A stretch of DNA of 64,000 nt, taken from assembly GCF_900101045.1 (NCBI RefSeq), contig NZ_FNFN01000003.1, positions 496,001 through 560,000 on the forward strand. The letters are read 5' to 3'. Shown here piece by piece: positions 50,844 to 58,634 of this stretch. The translations under genes and the position numbers were made by a program. Source of the DNA: Nocardioides sp. YR527 (lineage in GTDB: Bacteria; Actinomycetota; Actinomycetes; Propionibacteriales; Nocardioidaceae). Under the pieces are notes generated by a model. It did no database searches. It saw nothing but the letters and a program-made list of their open reading frames with translations, and was not told the DNA's origin. Position 1 is the stretch's first letter; each line of letters starts with the position of its first letter.

Positions 50844-51737
50844 ATGAGTCTCCTGGGCAAGGTCATCCCGAGCGCCTCCGCCGTGGCCGGCACCGCTCCC
50901 GGTCTGGCCAGGGTGGCTGCGGGGGCTGCCTGGCACACCGCCGGGTGGGGGCTGCGCACCTCCGGCCGCGCCGGGATCCGGGTCGCCCGGGCGATGGTCG
51001 ACCAGGACGTACGTGTGGGGCTGATGCGGGAGACGGCCGAGGCCGTGGGCATCGTCGCCGGCACCGCGGCCCGGATCATCCTGCCCGGCTCGAACCAGGT
51101 GATGGAGCTCTCCGACGCCGACTACGAGGCCGCCGGCCGCGATGTCGTGCTCGCCCGCACGCGAGAGGCCGAGGCGTCCGAGGACTCCCTGCCGGTGCTG
51201 CGCCGACGCGGGGCCGAGCTGCTCGACCGGTCCCGCGACGTCTGGGCCGATGAGCAGGGGCACCCGGCGTACGCCCGGATCCTCGACGAGCTCGCGCCCG
51301 ACGAGGCGCGGATGCTGCTCTACCTGCTCCAGGCCGGGCCGCAGCCCTCGGTCGACATTCGCACCGGTGGGCCGGCAGGCCTCGTCGGCAGCACCATGAT
51401 CGCGCCGGGTCTCAACATGATCGCCGGGCGCAGCGGCGTGCGCTATCCGGACCGGGTCCCGGCCTATCTCAACAATCTGTTCCGGCTCGGGCTGGTGTGG
51501 TTCTCCAAGGAGCCGCTTCCCGACCCGTTGGAGTACCAGGTCCTCGAGGCCCAGCCCGACGTGCTCGGGGCACTGCACTCGGTGAAGTTCGCCAAGATCG
51601 TGCGCCGCTCGGTCCACCTGACGCCGTTCGGCGAGGCCTTCGGTCGCACCACGCTGGTGGACGAGGGGGCGGCCGAGTCGGTCTACCCGGAGCACCAGGC
51701 TCCGGTCACGGGCGGGGCGGACCTGCCGAAGGCGTAG
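50844..51737 (+). CDS. Abi-alpha (DUF4393-like) protein, copy 2
   Basis: 297 residues from ATG 50844 with CGGAGG eight bases upstream; the longer in-frame start at 50823 has no ribosome site. Similar in the C-terminal domain to copy 1: LDRSRDVWADEQGHPAYARI, LDELAPDEARMLLYLLQAG, YPDRVPAYLNNLFRLGLVW and SVHLTPFGEAFGR. It is shorter at the N terminus than copy 1. It lacks catalytic motifs. The 3' end overlaps the convergent DUF692 gene by 32 bp. With copy 1 it forms a tandem duplication of the DUF445-Abi-alpha pair. Confidence 0.7.
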   Translation: MSLLGKVIPSASAVAGTAPGLARVAAGAAWHTAGWGLRTSGRAGIRVARAMVDQDVRVGLMRETAEAVGIVAGTAARIILPGSNQVMELSDADYEAAGRDVVLARTREAEASEDSLPVLRRRGAELLDRSRDVWADEQGHPAYARILDELAPDEARMLLYLLQAGPQPSVDIRTGGPAGLVGSTMIAPGLNMIAGRSGVRYPDRVPAYLNNLFRLGLVWFSKEPLPDPLEYQVLEAQPDVLGALHSVKFAKIVRRSVHLTPFGEAFGRTTLVDEGAAESVYPEHQAPVTGGADLPKA

Positions 51738-52569
51738 GGACCGCCTCGGTGAGCCTCGTGAACTCGGGGCCGACGGTCTGCGGTGACACGTCCGCGTCGC
51801 GTTCGAGCATGATCCCGGGGAGCCGTCGCCCGGCGTACGCCTCGACCGCGGTCGCGAGCAGCGACAGCACCGGCGTCGGCATCGGGTGGGCATGGGTGTC
51901 GATGTAGATCCCCTCGCGCTCGGTGCCGCCGGCGACGTGCATGTAGGCGACCGCATCGAGCGGGAAGCGGGCCAGGTCGGCGACGGGGTCGGAGCCGCGG
52001 GCGACCGCGGAGGCGTAGAGGTTGGCGACGTCGAGGACGAGGCGTACGCCGGTGCGCTCGACGAGCTCGGTGAGGAAGTCGGGCTCGCTGATGGTGTCCT
52101 CGGGCCAGGTGAAGGTGGCGGCGATGTTCTCGACCGCGAGCGGCACCGGCAGCTGGTCCTGTGCGATCCGGACGTTGTCGACCAGCACGTCGAGCGAGTC
52201 CTTCGTGCGCGGCGGCGGCAGCAGGTGGCCCGCTTCCAGGACGTCGCCGTGCAGCGGGTCCGGGGAGTCGCTCGCTCGTACGAACGCGACGTGCTCGGAG
52301 ACGAACGGGCTGTCCAGGACCTCGGCGAGCTCGGCCAGCCGGGTGAGGCGGTCAGTCGCGGGGCGGTCGGCGCCGGCCAGGCCGAGGGTGACCCCATGGG
52401 CGATGACCGGGACGCCGAGATCCCGGACGGCCTGCGGGACCTGCGCCGGCGCGGTGTTCTCGGCGACCACCTCGGTGAACCCGAGCCGGCCGGAGGCGGC
52501 GTACGTCTGGAGGAGCTCGGCGATCGCGGGACGCCATGCCACGGCGATGCCGGAGACCGAGGGATTCAC
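51706..52569 (-). CDS. DUF692 (MNIO-type multinuclear iron enzyme) protein
   Basis: 287 residues from GTG 52569; longer in-frame starts lack support. DUF692 TIM-barrel with conserved metal-binding segments: IAHGVTLGLAG, SEHVAFVR, VENIAATF, LDVANLYASA, HVAGG and DTHAHP. The family includes MbnB and related enzymes that modify peptide Cys residues with a multi-iron centre and oxygen. No recognisable peptide substrate or partner protein (MbnC-like or DUF2063) is near, so it is an orphan member whose substrate is unknown. Its 3' end overlaps the Abi-alpha gene by 32 bp in convergent orientation. The transcript therefore reads antisense into that gene. Confidence 0.82.
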   Translation of the reverse strand: MNPSVSGIAVAWRPAIAELLQTYAASGRLGFTEVVAENTAPAQVPQAVRDLGVPVIAHGVTLGLAGADRPATDRLTRLAELAEVLDSPFVSEHVAFVRASDSPDPLHGDVLEAGHLLPPPRTKDSLDVLVDNVRIAQDQLPVPLAVENIAATFTWPEDTISEPDFLTELVERTGVRLVLDVANLYASAVARGSDPVADLARFPLDAVAYMHVAGGTEREGIYIDTHAHPMPTPVLSLLATAVEAYAGRRLPGIMLERDADVSPQTVGPEFTRLTEAVPTPSAGPPRP

Positions 52570-52693
52570 AGGGTGAAGTGTGGCGCATCGAACGCGGCCG
52601 GTGTGGGGCCTTCCGGTATCGTGAACACCTGTTCTCCGATCTTTCAGCAACCCTCGCCGGTCCTGGCTCGAGGCCCGGGTAGGAGCCCCCATC

Positions 52694-54967
52694 TTGGCCC
52701 GCACAGTCGTTCGTTCCCTGCCCTTCCATCGCGTCGTGATGCGGTTCGCGGCTCTCATCGGCGTCGCCGCGGTGACGGGTCTGGTCGCCTCGGGGATGGC
52801 GATCCCGTTCGTCCATCTGACCGGTGTCGCGGCCAAGTCCGGCGCCGAGGCGATGGATGATCTGCCCCTCGACATCGACATGGGCGAGCTGTCGCAGACG
52901 ACGCGCATCCTGGACGTACACGGCAAGGTGATCACCACCCTCTACGACCAGAACCGGTCCTACAAGGCGCTCGACCAGATCTCGCCCAACATGCCGAAGG
53001 CGCTGCTCGCCATCGAGGACAGCCGCTTCTACGAGCACGGGGCGATGGACCTCAAGGGCACGCTGCGGGCGCTGCTGCGCAACTCGGCCTCCGAGTCGGG
53101 TTCGGTGCAGGGTGGTTCGTCGATCACCCAGCAGCTGGTCAAGACGACCCTCGTCTACGGGGCCGACACCGACGAGGAGCGGGCCGCGGCGACCGAGAAG
53201 TCCACGGCCCGCAAGATCCGCGAGCTCCGCTACGCGATCTGGCTCGAGGAGAACCACGACAAGGACTGGATCCTCGAGCGCTATCTCAACGCCGCCTACT
53301 TCGGTGACTCCGCCTACGGGGTCCAGGCGGCCGCGAAGCACTACTTCGGCGTCGACGCCGCCGACCTGACCTGGGGGCAGGCCTCGATGCTGGCCGGGAT
53401 GGTGAAGAACCCGACCGGCTACGACCCCACCGACTACCCCGACGCCACGGTCGCCCGCCGCAACCTGGTGCTCGAGCGGCTGGTCCAGGTCGGCGACCTG
53501 CCGCGGGCCGACGCCGAGAAGCTCAAGGAGAGCGAGCTCGGCCTCAACGTCCAGGACAGCCGCAACGGCTGCTTCGGCTCCTCGGCCGAGTTCTTCTGCG
53601 ACTACGCGCTGCAGTGGCTGCTCGCCGACAAGTCGCTGGGCGAGACCGAGGCCGAGCGCTGGCGGCTGCTGCAGACCGGCGGACTGACCATCAGGACCAC
53701 CCTGGACTCCAGCTTCCAGAAGGCGGCGCAGAAGTCGGTGAGCCGTCGCGTCTCGCCGACCGACAACGCGGTCGGCGCCCTGGCGATGGTCGAGCCCGGC
53801 ACCGGCAACGTCAAGGCGCTGGCGCAGTCGCGGCCGATGGGGGAGAACCGTCGCAAGGGTGAGTCCTACCTGAACTACCTGGTGCCGAAGGAGTACGGCG
53901 ACGCCAACGGCTTCCAGGCCGGCTCGACGTTCAAGGTCTTCGTCGGCGCCGCGGCGATCGAGAAGGGCTTCCCGCTCCGGCAGGAGATCCCGTCGCCGGC
54001 CAAGAGGACGTTCAACCAGGCGTCCTTCGCCAACTGCCCCGGCGAGGGCAACTTCAACCCCAACCCCTACCCGGTCGGCAACTCGACCACCTCGGGCAAC
54101 AAGAACCTCTACACCGGCACCCGCGAGTCGGTGAACACCTTCTACGTCCGGCTCGAGCAGTTCACCGGCGTCTGCGCCCCCTACACGCTCGCGAAGAAGA
54201 TGGGCGTCAGCCTGACCGATCCCGCCCACGAGCGGGTGCCGTCCTTCACCCTCGGTCCGGTCGACGTCAGCCCGTTGGAGATGGCCGAGGCGTACGCGAC
54301 CTTCGGTGCCCGCGGCAAGCACTGCGACTCGCGCCCGGTGACCCAGATCGTCGGTCCTGACGGAAAGACGATGAAGGAGTACGCGGCCTCGTGCGAGCAG
54401 GTGATGCGTACGGGCACGGCTGATGCGATGAACGACATCCTCCGCGGCGTGCTGCAGCCCGGTGGGTTCGGGCAGAAGCTCGCGCTGAGCGTGCCGTCCG
54501 CAGGCAAGACCGGGACCACCAACAGCAACCGCGCGGTGTGGTTCAACGGCTACACGCCCAAGCTCGCGACCGCCTCGATGATCGCCGGTGCGAACTACGA
54601 GGGGAAGTGGGTCACCCTCAACGGACAGCGCCTGCGTGGTGGCTATGTCGCCTCGGCGTCGGGCTCGACCGTCGCCGGCCCGATGTGGGCCGACGCGATG
54701 CGGGCGATCGACGGCAAGCTCGGCTCCGCGAGCTTCGTACGTCCCGGAGCCAGCGTCGTCAACGGCAAGGGCCTCAAGATCCCGAAGGTCGAGGGACTCT
54801 CGGTCAGTAAGGCCACCGCCCGCCTCAAGGCCGCCGGGTTCAAGCCGGTCGTCGGCAAGCGGGTCACCTCGCGCTGGAAGAAGGGCACGGTCGTCGGCAC
54901 GGTTCCCGGCAGTCGCGCGATCAAGGGCGCGACGGTCGAGATGCTCGTGTCGAAGTGGCGCGGGTGA
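52694..54967 (+). CDS. Bifunctional penicillin-binding protein 1A-like with PASTA domain
   Basis: 757 residues, start TTG 52694 preceded by TAGGAGCC. An N-terminal membrane anchor (MRFAALIGVAAVTGLVASG) is followed by a GT51 transglycosylase domain (IEDSRFYEHGAMD about residue 108; GGSSITQQLVK), then a transpeptidase domain with SxxK AGSTFKVF (Ser411, Lys414), SVN in ESVNTFY and KTGT at about 605-608. The C-terminal about 65 residues form a PASTA domain (IPKVEGLSVSKATARLKAAG). It polymerises and crosslinks peptidoglycan outside the membrane. PASTA on a class A enzyme is typical of actinobacteria and may respond to muropeptides. It stands alone after a divergent DUF692 gene. Confidence 0.95.
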   Translation: MARTVVRSLPFHRVVMRFAALIGVAAVTGLVASGMAIPFVHLTGVAAKSGAEAMDDLPLDIDMGELSQTTRILDVHGKVITTLYDQNRSYKALDQISPNMPKALLAIEDSRFYEHGAMDLKGTLRALLRNSASESGSVQGGSSITQQLVKTTLVYGADTDEERAAATEKSTARKIRELRYAIWLEENHDKDWILERYLNAAYFGDSAYGVQAAAKHYFGVDAADLTWGQASMLAGMVKNPTGYDPTDYPDATVARRNLVLERLVQVGDLPRADAEKLKESELGLNVQDSRNGCFGSSAEFFCDYALQWLLADKSLGETEAERWRLLQTGGLTIRTTLDSSFQKAAQKSVSRRVSPTDNAVGALAMVEPGTGNVKALAQSRPMGENRRKGESYLNYLVPKEYGDANGFQAGSTFKVFVGAAAIEKGFPLRQEIPSPAKRTFNQASFANCPGEGNFNPNPYPVGNSTTSGNKNLYTGTRESVNTFYVRLEQFTGVCAPYTLAKKMGVSLTDPAHERVPSFTLGPVDVSPLEMAEAYATFGARGKHCDSRPVTQIVGPDGKTMKEYAASCEQVMRTGTADAMNDILRGVLQPGGFGQKLALSVPSAGKTGTTNSNRAVWFNGYTPKLATASMIAGANYEGKWVTLNGQRLRGGYVASASGSTVAGPMWADAMRAIDGKLGSASFVRPGASVVNGKGLKIPKVEGLSVSKATARLKAAGFKPVVGKRVTSRWKKGTVVGTVPGSRAIKGATVEMLVSKWRG

Positions 54968-54978
54968 CGGGTGGATGT

Positions 54979-55060
54979 TCACCGAGGTAACTCGGTGTGT
55001 GCGCGCTTCCTTCGTGGAGTTCCACGAGGGCAGTGACCGTTGACCGAGTTACCTCGGTGA
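54979..55060. terminator. Compound inverted repeat after the PBP gene
   Basis: TCACCGAGGTAACTCGGT (54979-54996) pairs perfectly with ACCGAGTTACCTCGGTGA (55043-55060). Inside lies TCGTGGA-GT-TCCACGA (55012-55027). The whole forms a cruciform-like hairpin that can end the PBP transcript. Confidence 0.7.
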
Positions 55061-55119
55061 GCATTCGGCGGGCCCGCGCGTCTTGCCGTGGCCCGGTGGG
55101 GCTGTTCCTGCAGCAAGGC

Positions 55120-55140
55120 GGTGTCCTGAGCCTGTCGAAG
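55120..55140 (+). repeat. PEPVEG-type interspersed repeat
   Basis: GTCCTGAGCCTGTCGAAGGG (55123-55142) is the known interspersed repeat that in one frame reads PEPVEG and in another LSLSKG. It directly precedes copy 2 of the palindromic element. Confidence 0.6.
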
Positions 55141-55212
55141 GGTATGCAGGTCAAGGCCTACTTCCCGTGCGGAGCTCCGCGAGGGATGTGCGCCTTCGGC
55201 TACATACCTTGA
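55141..55212. repeat. Dispersed palindromic element, copy 2
   Basis: GGTATGCAG (55141-55149) and CTACATACC (55200-55208) are its arms (one mismatch), with TTCCCGTGCGGAGCTCCGCG inside, as in copy 1 at 29998-30073. The plus strand of this copy corresponds to the minus strand of copy 1. It overlaps the last codons of the di-iron protein gene. Confidence 0.65.
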
Positions 55213-56066
55213 CGAAGGTCCACCCGTCGCTCCTGAGCCGCTTCGACGGCGTCGCGGAAGGCGCGGGTGACGTAGTCGGGGACGGGGAGGCCGCGGTCGC
55301 GGGCCCAGAGGAGCTCCTGCTCGACCCTGGCCACGTCGGCGGCGAGGTCGCGACCTTCATGGTCGACTCCCAAGGTCTCCATGACGTCGCCGAAGTCGGC
55401 CAGCTGAGAGACGTTGTTGACCCCGACGGGGGCGAAGGAGATCCGGCGCATGCGCCGGACCAGCCACTTCTGCCAGGCGGCGAGGGTGGCCCAGTGGGCG
55501 CGGGCGGAGAGCTGGTAGAAGGCGTAGTGGCCGGGCTCCTGGCGCTTGATCGGCGCGATGACGGTGTCGGCGACGGCGTGCTCGCCGGTCTCGATGACGC
55601 CGTCGTGGAGCAGGTTGTAGGCGATCACCGCGGAGCGCTCGGTGGCCATGCCGGTCAGGTAGTAGAGCATCCGGCAGACGTCCTGGAACGGCTCCAGGTG
55701 AGCCAGCAGACCGAGCACCTTCAGCTTCAGGCCGACGTGGTCGAGGTCGGTGGTCGCCGGCGGGCGCCCGAGGACCTGCTGGAGCCGGTCGAGGATCAGT
55801 CCGTGCTGGATCTCCTGCGGCTGCCACACCTCGGCGTAGAACTGTTTGTCGACCTCGGGTGGGTTGGGGAGCATGGTCGAGATCTCGAGTACGTTGCGGT
55901 CGACCTCGAGCTCGACCCGCGCCATGTAGTCGAGGACGTGGCCGAAGCGGGCGCCGAAGCCGGCCGGGTCGTTCACGGTGAAGTCGACCGAGTCCATGGG
56001 GATCGGTGGGTGCTCCTCGCCGAGGCGCGCGACATGAGCAACGAGACGGTCGGTATCGGTCGGCAT
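55200..56066 (-). CDS. Ferritin-like di-iron protein (acyl-ACP desaturase-like)
   Basis: 288 residues, ATG 56066. All-helical, with two E..H pairs of the ferritin/desaturase type: QPQEIQHGLILDRLQQ (E, H) and RQEPGHYAFYQLSARAHW (E, H), and an additional carboxylate-bearing helix MATERSAVIAYNLL. Length and layout fit acyl-ACP desaturase-like proteins of actinobacteria, whose activity as lipid desaturases is mostly untested. The extreme C terminus (QGM) and stop lie within the arm of a dispersed palindrome, so the end may have been reshaped by the insertion. Stands alone, convergent with the PBP gene. Confidence 0.6.
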   Translation of the reverse strand: MPTDTDRLVAHVARLGEEHPPIPMDSVDFTVNDPAGFGARFGHVLDYMARVELEVDRNVLEISTMLPNPPEVDKQFYAEVWQPQEIQHGLILDRLQQVLGRPPATTDLDHVGLKLKVLGLLAHLEPFQDVCRMLYYLTGMATERSAVIAYNLLHDGVIETGEHAVADTVIAPIKRQEPGHYAFYQLSARAHWATLAAWQKWLVRRMRRISFAPVGVNNVSQLADFGDVMETLGVDHEGRDLAADVARVEQELLWARDRGLPVPDYVTRAFRDAVEAAQERRVDLRQGM

Positions 56067-56151
56067 CGAGGCGGCTCCCGGTGGGGTGTCAGCAGCGTCT
56101 CCAGTCTGCCCGCACTACGTGGCCTTGTAACGCGATTTAGCCCAACTGAGG

Positions 56152-56248
56152 GTGTTGGCCTCGACACTTTTCGTGCAGCGGCTCGACCAGCGGGGGAGAG
56201 AGCGATGGTCGAGAGGGGTGCGCGGGGTGGGTGTGCCGAGGCCAACAC
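56152..56248. repeat. 12-bp inverted repeat enclosing 73 bp
   Basis: GTGTTGGCCTCG (56152-56163) and CGAGGCCAACAC (56237-56248) are perfect complements and lie between two genes on the minus strand. It is a structured terminator or a bounded element; no coding frame is supported in the gap. Confidence 0.5.
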
Positions 56249-56263
56249 GGTCGGGGCCGAGTC

Positions 56264-57496
56264 TCAGGATGCGCTCGCGGATGCGTCCGCGCCGGTGGAC
56301 TCGGTGGCCGTCTCGGTCGCAGTTGGGGTCTCCGACGGCGTTTCGGTCGGCTCCTCGGTCGGTGTTTCCGTCGGGGTCTCGGTCGGGGTCTCGGTCGGGG
56401 TCTCCGTAGGCGTTTCCGTGGGGGTCTCGGTCGGGGTCTCCGTGGGTGTCTCGGTGGGCGTCTCGGTCGGGGTCTCCGTGGGGGAGCCGCTCGGATCCGG
56501 GCCCGAGGTGGGCGAGGGGACGGCGGACCCGTCATCGCCGGGGGAGTCCGAGGGCGAGGGGGAGGAGGGCGTGGTCGAGCCGCCGCTGGGCGTACCGGTG
56601 TCCGTCCCGCCCGAGGAACCACGCCGCGGCGGCTGGGCGCTGGGCGAGGCGCCGGTGAGCGGCTCGAGATCGGAGGCGGAGGTGACCGGGATCTGCGCGG
56701 CCGGAAGGACGACATCGGTCGGTGCCTCGAACGTCCCGAGCCGATAGCCGTTGGCGATCTGCAGGACCGCCGAGACGTACGCCTCGCTGTGGTTGTAGCG
56801 CAGCACCGCCGAGCGCTGCCCGGCCTCGGTGGACAGGTCGGCGGATCCGGAGCACAGGTAGACCGCGGCGGCGAGCGCGGCGTCGTCGACGTCCTGCGGG
56901 TCGCGGCGCCCGTCCCCGTCGGCGTCGACCCCGACATCGGACCAGGTCGAGGGGATGAACTGCATCGGCCCGACCGCGCGGTCGTAGACGAGGTCGCGGT
57001 CGTAGGCGCCGCCGTCGGTGTCGAGGATGCGTGCGGTCCCGGAGGTGCCGGTGAGAGGTACGCCGAAGATCCCGGGCGTCGCGACCCCGGAGGCGGACAA
57101 CGTGTTACCCCCGGCGCGGCCGTGGTCGGACTCGACCCGCCCGATGGCGGCGATCAGCGACCAGTCGAGATGACACCCGGGGTCGGCGTCGGCCAGCACC
57201 GTCGCGGCGCGCTGGTAGGCGGAGAGCGCGGTCTCGGGGATGACGCCGGCGGCCGCCTGGGCGGCGAACCCGGCAGGCTTGGCCGCAAGGGGGCTGACCT
57301 TGGGGATGGGCTTGACCGCGGAGACGCTCACCGGTGGCAGCAGCTCCTGGGTCGGCACCTCGACCGGCACCTGACGCACGCTGGCCGTGGCGTCGACGGG
57401 CCGGCCCTCCTGGATCGCATGGATCGTCCAGGCGGCGGTCACGGCGGCGACGGGCAGCGCAGCCGCCTTGAAAAGCAGACCGGGTCGTGGGGTCAT
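56264..57496 (-). CDS. Lytic murein transglycosylase with Thr-Pro-Thr-Glu tail
   Basis: 410 residues, ATG 57496, with an N-terminal membrane/signal segment (LLFKAAALPVAAVTAAWTIH). A lytic transglycosylase domain of MltB type fills about residues 100-255, with GRVESDHGRAGGN (catalytic Glu in VESDHG), AVGPMQFIPSTWSDVG and NHSEAYVSAVLQIANGY. The last about 150 residues are a linker with a repetitive TPTE tail (about eleven repeats), which may hold the enzyme at a distance from the membrane or bind wall polymers. It cleaves peptidoglycan glycan strands. It stands alone on the minus strand, with a structured element behind it. Confidence 0.93.
   Translation of the reverse strand: MTPRPGLLFKAAALPVAAVTAAWTIHAIQEGRPVDATASVRQVPVEVPTQELLPPVSVSAVKPIPKVSPLAAKPAGFAAQAAAGVIPETALSAYQRAATVLADADPGCHLDWSLIAAIGRVESDHGRAGGNTLSASGVATPGIFGVPLTGTSGTARILDTDGGAYDRDLVYDRAVGPMQFIPSTWSDVGVDADGDGRRDPQDVDDAALAAAVYLCSGSADLSTEAGQRSAVLRYNHSEAYVSAVLQIANGYRLGTFEAPTDVVLPAAQIPVTSASDLEPLTGASPSAQPPRRGSSGGTDTGTPSGGSTTPSSPSPSDSPGDDGSAVPSPTSGPDPSGSPTETPTETPTETPTETPTETPTETPTETPTETPTETPTETPTEEPTETPSETPTATETATESTGADASASAS
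56330..56485 (-). repeat. 12-bp tandem repeat coding Thr-Pro-Thr-Glu
   Basis: A 12-bp repeat, CGGGGTCTCGGT with drift, recurs about eleven times within the transglycosylase gene and encodes the Thr-Pro-Thr-Glu tail. Slippage in steps of 12 bp leaves the frame intact, so length variation is likely. Confidence 0.85.
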
Positions 57497-57610
57497 CCTC
57501 GGTCACATCCTCAGGTCGGGCGGGGTGGGTCGATGTCACCGATCCAGCCATCATGTGAGCCCCGCCACAACGAGCTGAACGCGATCCGGGCCGAGAATCA
57601 CCGAAACTAC

Positions 57611-58621
57611 TCACGCACGTGACAAGTTTCCGGACCTCGCCACCGGGATCGCCGCGGCCACTGCCGCGGTCACCAGGCAGAGCAGCGCGCACCCCGCGGC
57701 GAGCGGGATCGAGCCGGCGCCCAGGATCGCCAGCGCCGCCCCGGCCACCGCCGGCACCAGTGCGACGGGCCCGGCCCAGCGACGACCCAGGACGACCCCG
57801 CGGCCGAGCGAGATCAGCTCGGCGACGCGCCGGACGTCGAGATCCGTCAGCCGTACGCCGGAGCTCCCGCCCACGGCCAGGTCGGCCACCGCCTGGGCCT
57901 CGGCGTCCTCCGGGCGAGAGCTCACGAAGGCGACCACCCGCCCCTGCTCCTGCAGCTCGGCGACGAGCCGCTCCCGCTTCTCGGCGGCGATCTCGGGATG
58001 CCATCGCTCGATCCCGCAGGTCTCGGCCAGCTCCTCGGTCTCGCGGGAGCCGTCGTCGGAGACCAGCACCGGTGTCACCCCCGCGGACGTCAGCCGTAAC
58101 ACCGACGCCCCGGCGTCCTTGCGCGGCTCGTCGCCGACCACGAGATAGCCCAGCGGCCGCCCGTCGAGCTCGACGCCGAGAACGGTGCCGCGGTCGGTGC
58201 GGTCGGCCATGCCGAGCCAGGAGGGCCGCCCGACGCGTACGGGATGCCGGTCCACCGACCCCCGCACCCCCGATCCGGGAACGACACAGAAGTCGGTGAC
58301 CCTGCCGCGCGGCGAGAGCCTGGCGACCGCGCGGGCGAGCGGGCCCTCGGCCTCGTGCTCCAGCGCCCCCGCGAACCAGCGCAGGTTGCGCAGGTGGTCG
58401 GGGTCGAGCGGGTCGACGGTGGTCACCATGAGACGTCCGGTGGTCACCGTCCCCCATCGGTCGAGCACCACGGTGTCGACCCGGGCAGCGACCGCCCACG
58501 AGGACCGGGGCACCGACTCGATCCCGCGCCGGCGACCGGACCAGCCCGCGACGACGCGAGGAAACCCCAGCCCCAGGACGTACGCCGCAACAGCACCGGC
58601 CACGAGGACGAACATCTCCAT
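57611..58621 (-). CDS. Degenerate P-type ATPase-like HAD protein
   Basis: 336 residues, ATG 58621. An N-terminal hydrophobic helix and, after a short basic stretch, a segment DTVVLDRWGTVTTGRLMV, in which the P-type ATPase motif DKTGTLT has become DRWGTVT: Asp54 is kept but Lys and Thr next to it are lost. Later come LVVGDEPRKDA and LVSDDG, loose relatives of the nucleotide-binding and hinge motifs. Two membrane helices end the protein. The A domain and the transport helices of a real P-type pump are missing. So it is either a stand-alone regulatory HAD protein or a decaying pump; the open frame and normal codon use favour a kept function. It lies just downstream of the PucR regulator on the same strand. 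Confidence 0.65.
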   Translation of the reverse strand: MEMFVLVAGAVAAYVLGLGFPRVVAGWSGRRRGIESVPRSSWAVAARVDTVVLDRWGTVTTGRLMVTTVDPLDPDHLRNLRWFAGALEHEAEGPLARAVARLSPRGRVTDFCVVPGSGVRGSVDRHPVRVGRPSWLGMADRTDRGTVLGVELDGRPLGYLVVGDEPRKDAGASVLRLTSAGVTPVLVSDDGSRETEELAETCGIERWHPEIAAEKRERLVAELQEQGRVVAFVSSRPEDAEAQAVADLAVGGSSGVRLTDLDVRRVAELISLGRGVVLGRRWAGPVALVPAVAGAALAILGAGSIPLAAGCALLCLVTAAVAAAIPVARSGNLSRA

Positions 58622-58634
58622 GAGTGGCTCCGGG

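Noticed and set aside
47018..51737. Prophage or defence island with transfer marks
   Set aside because: No integrase, transposase, tRNA or att-like repeat was seen around the pair; composition matches the neighbours.
56330..56485. Regular 12-bp repeats as a CRISPR array
   Set aside because: No spacers; the repeat codes a Thr-Pro-Thr-Glu tail within one gene.
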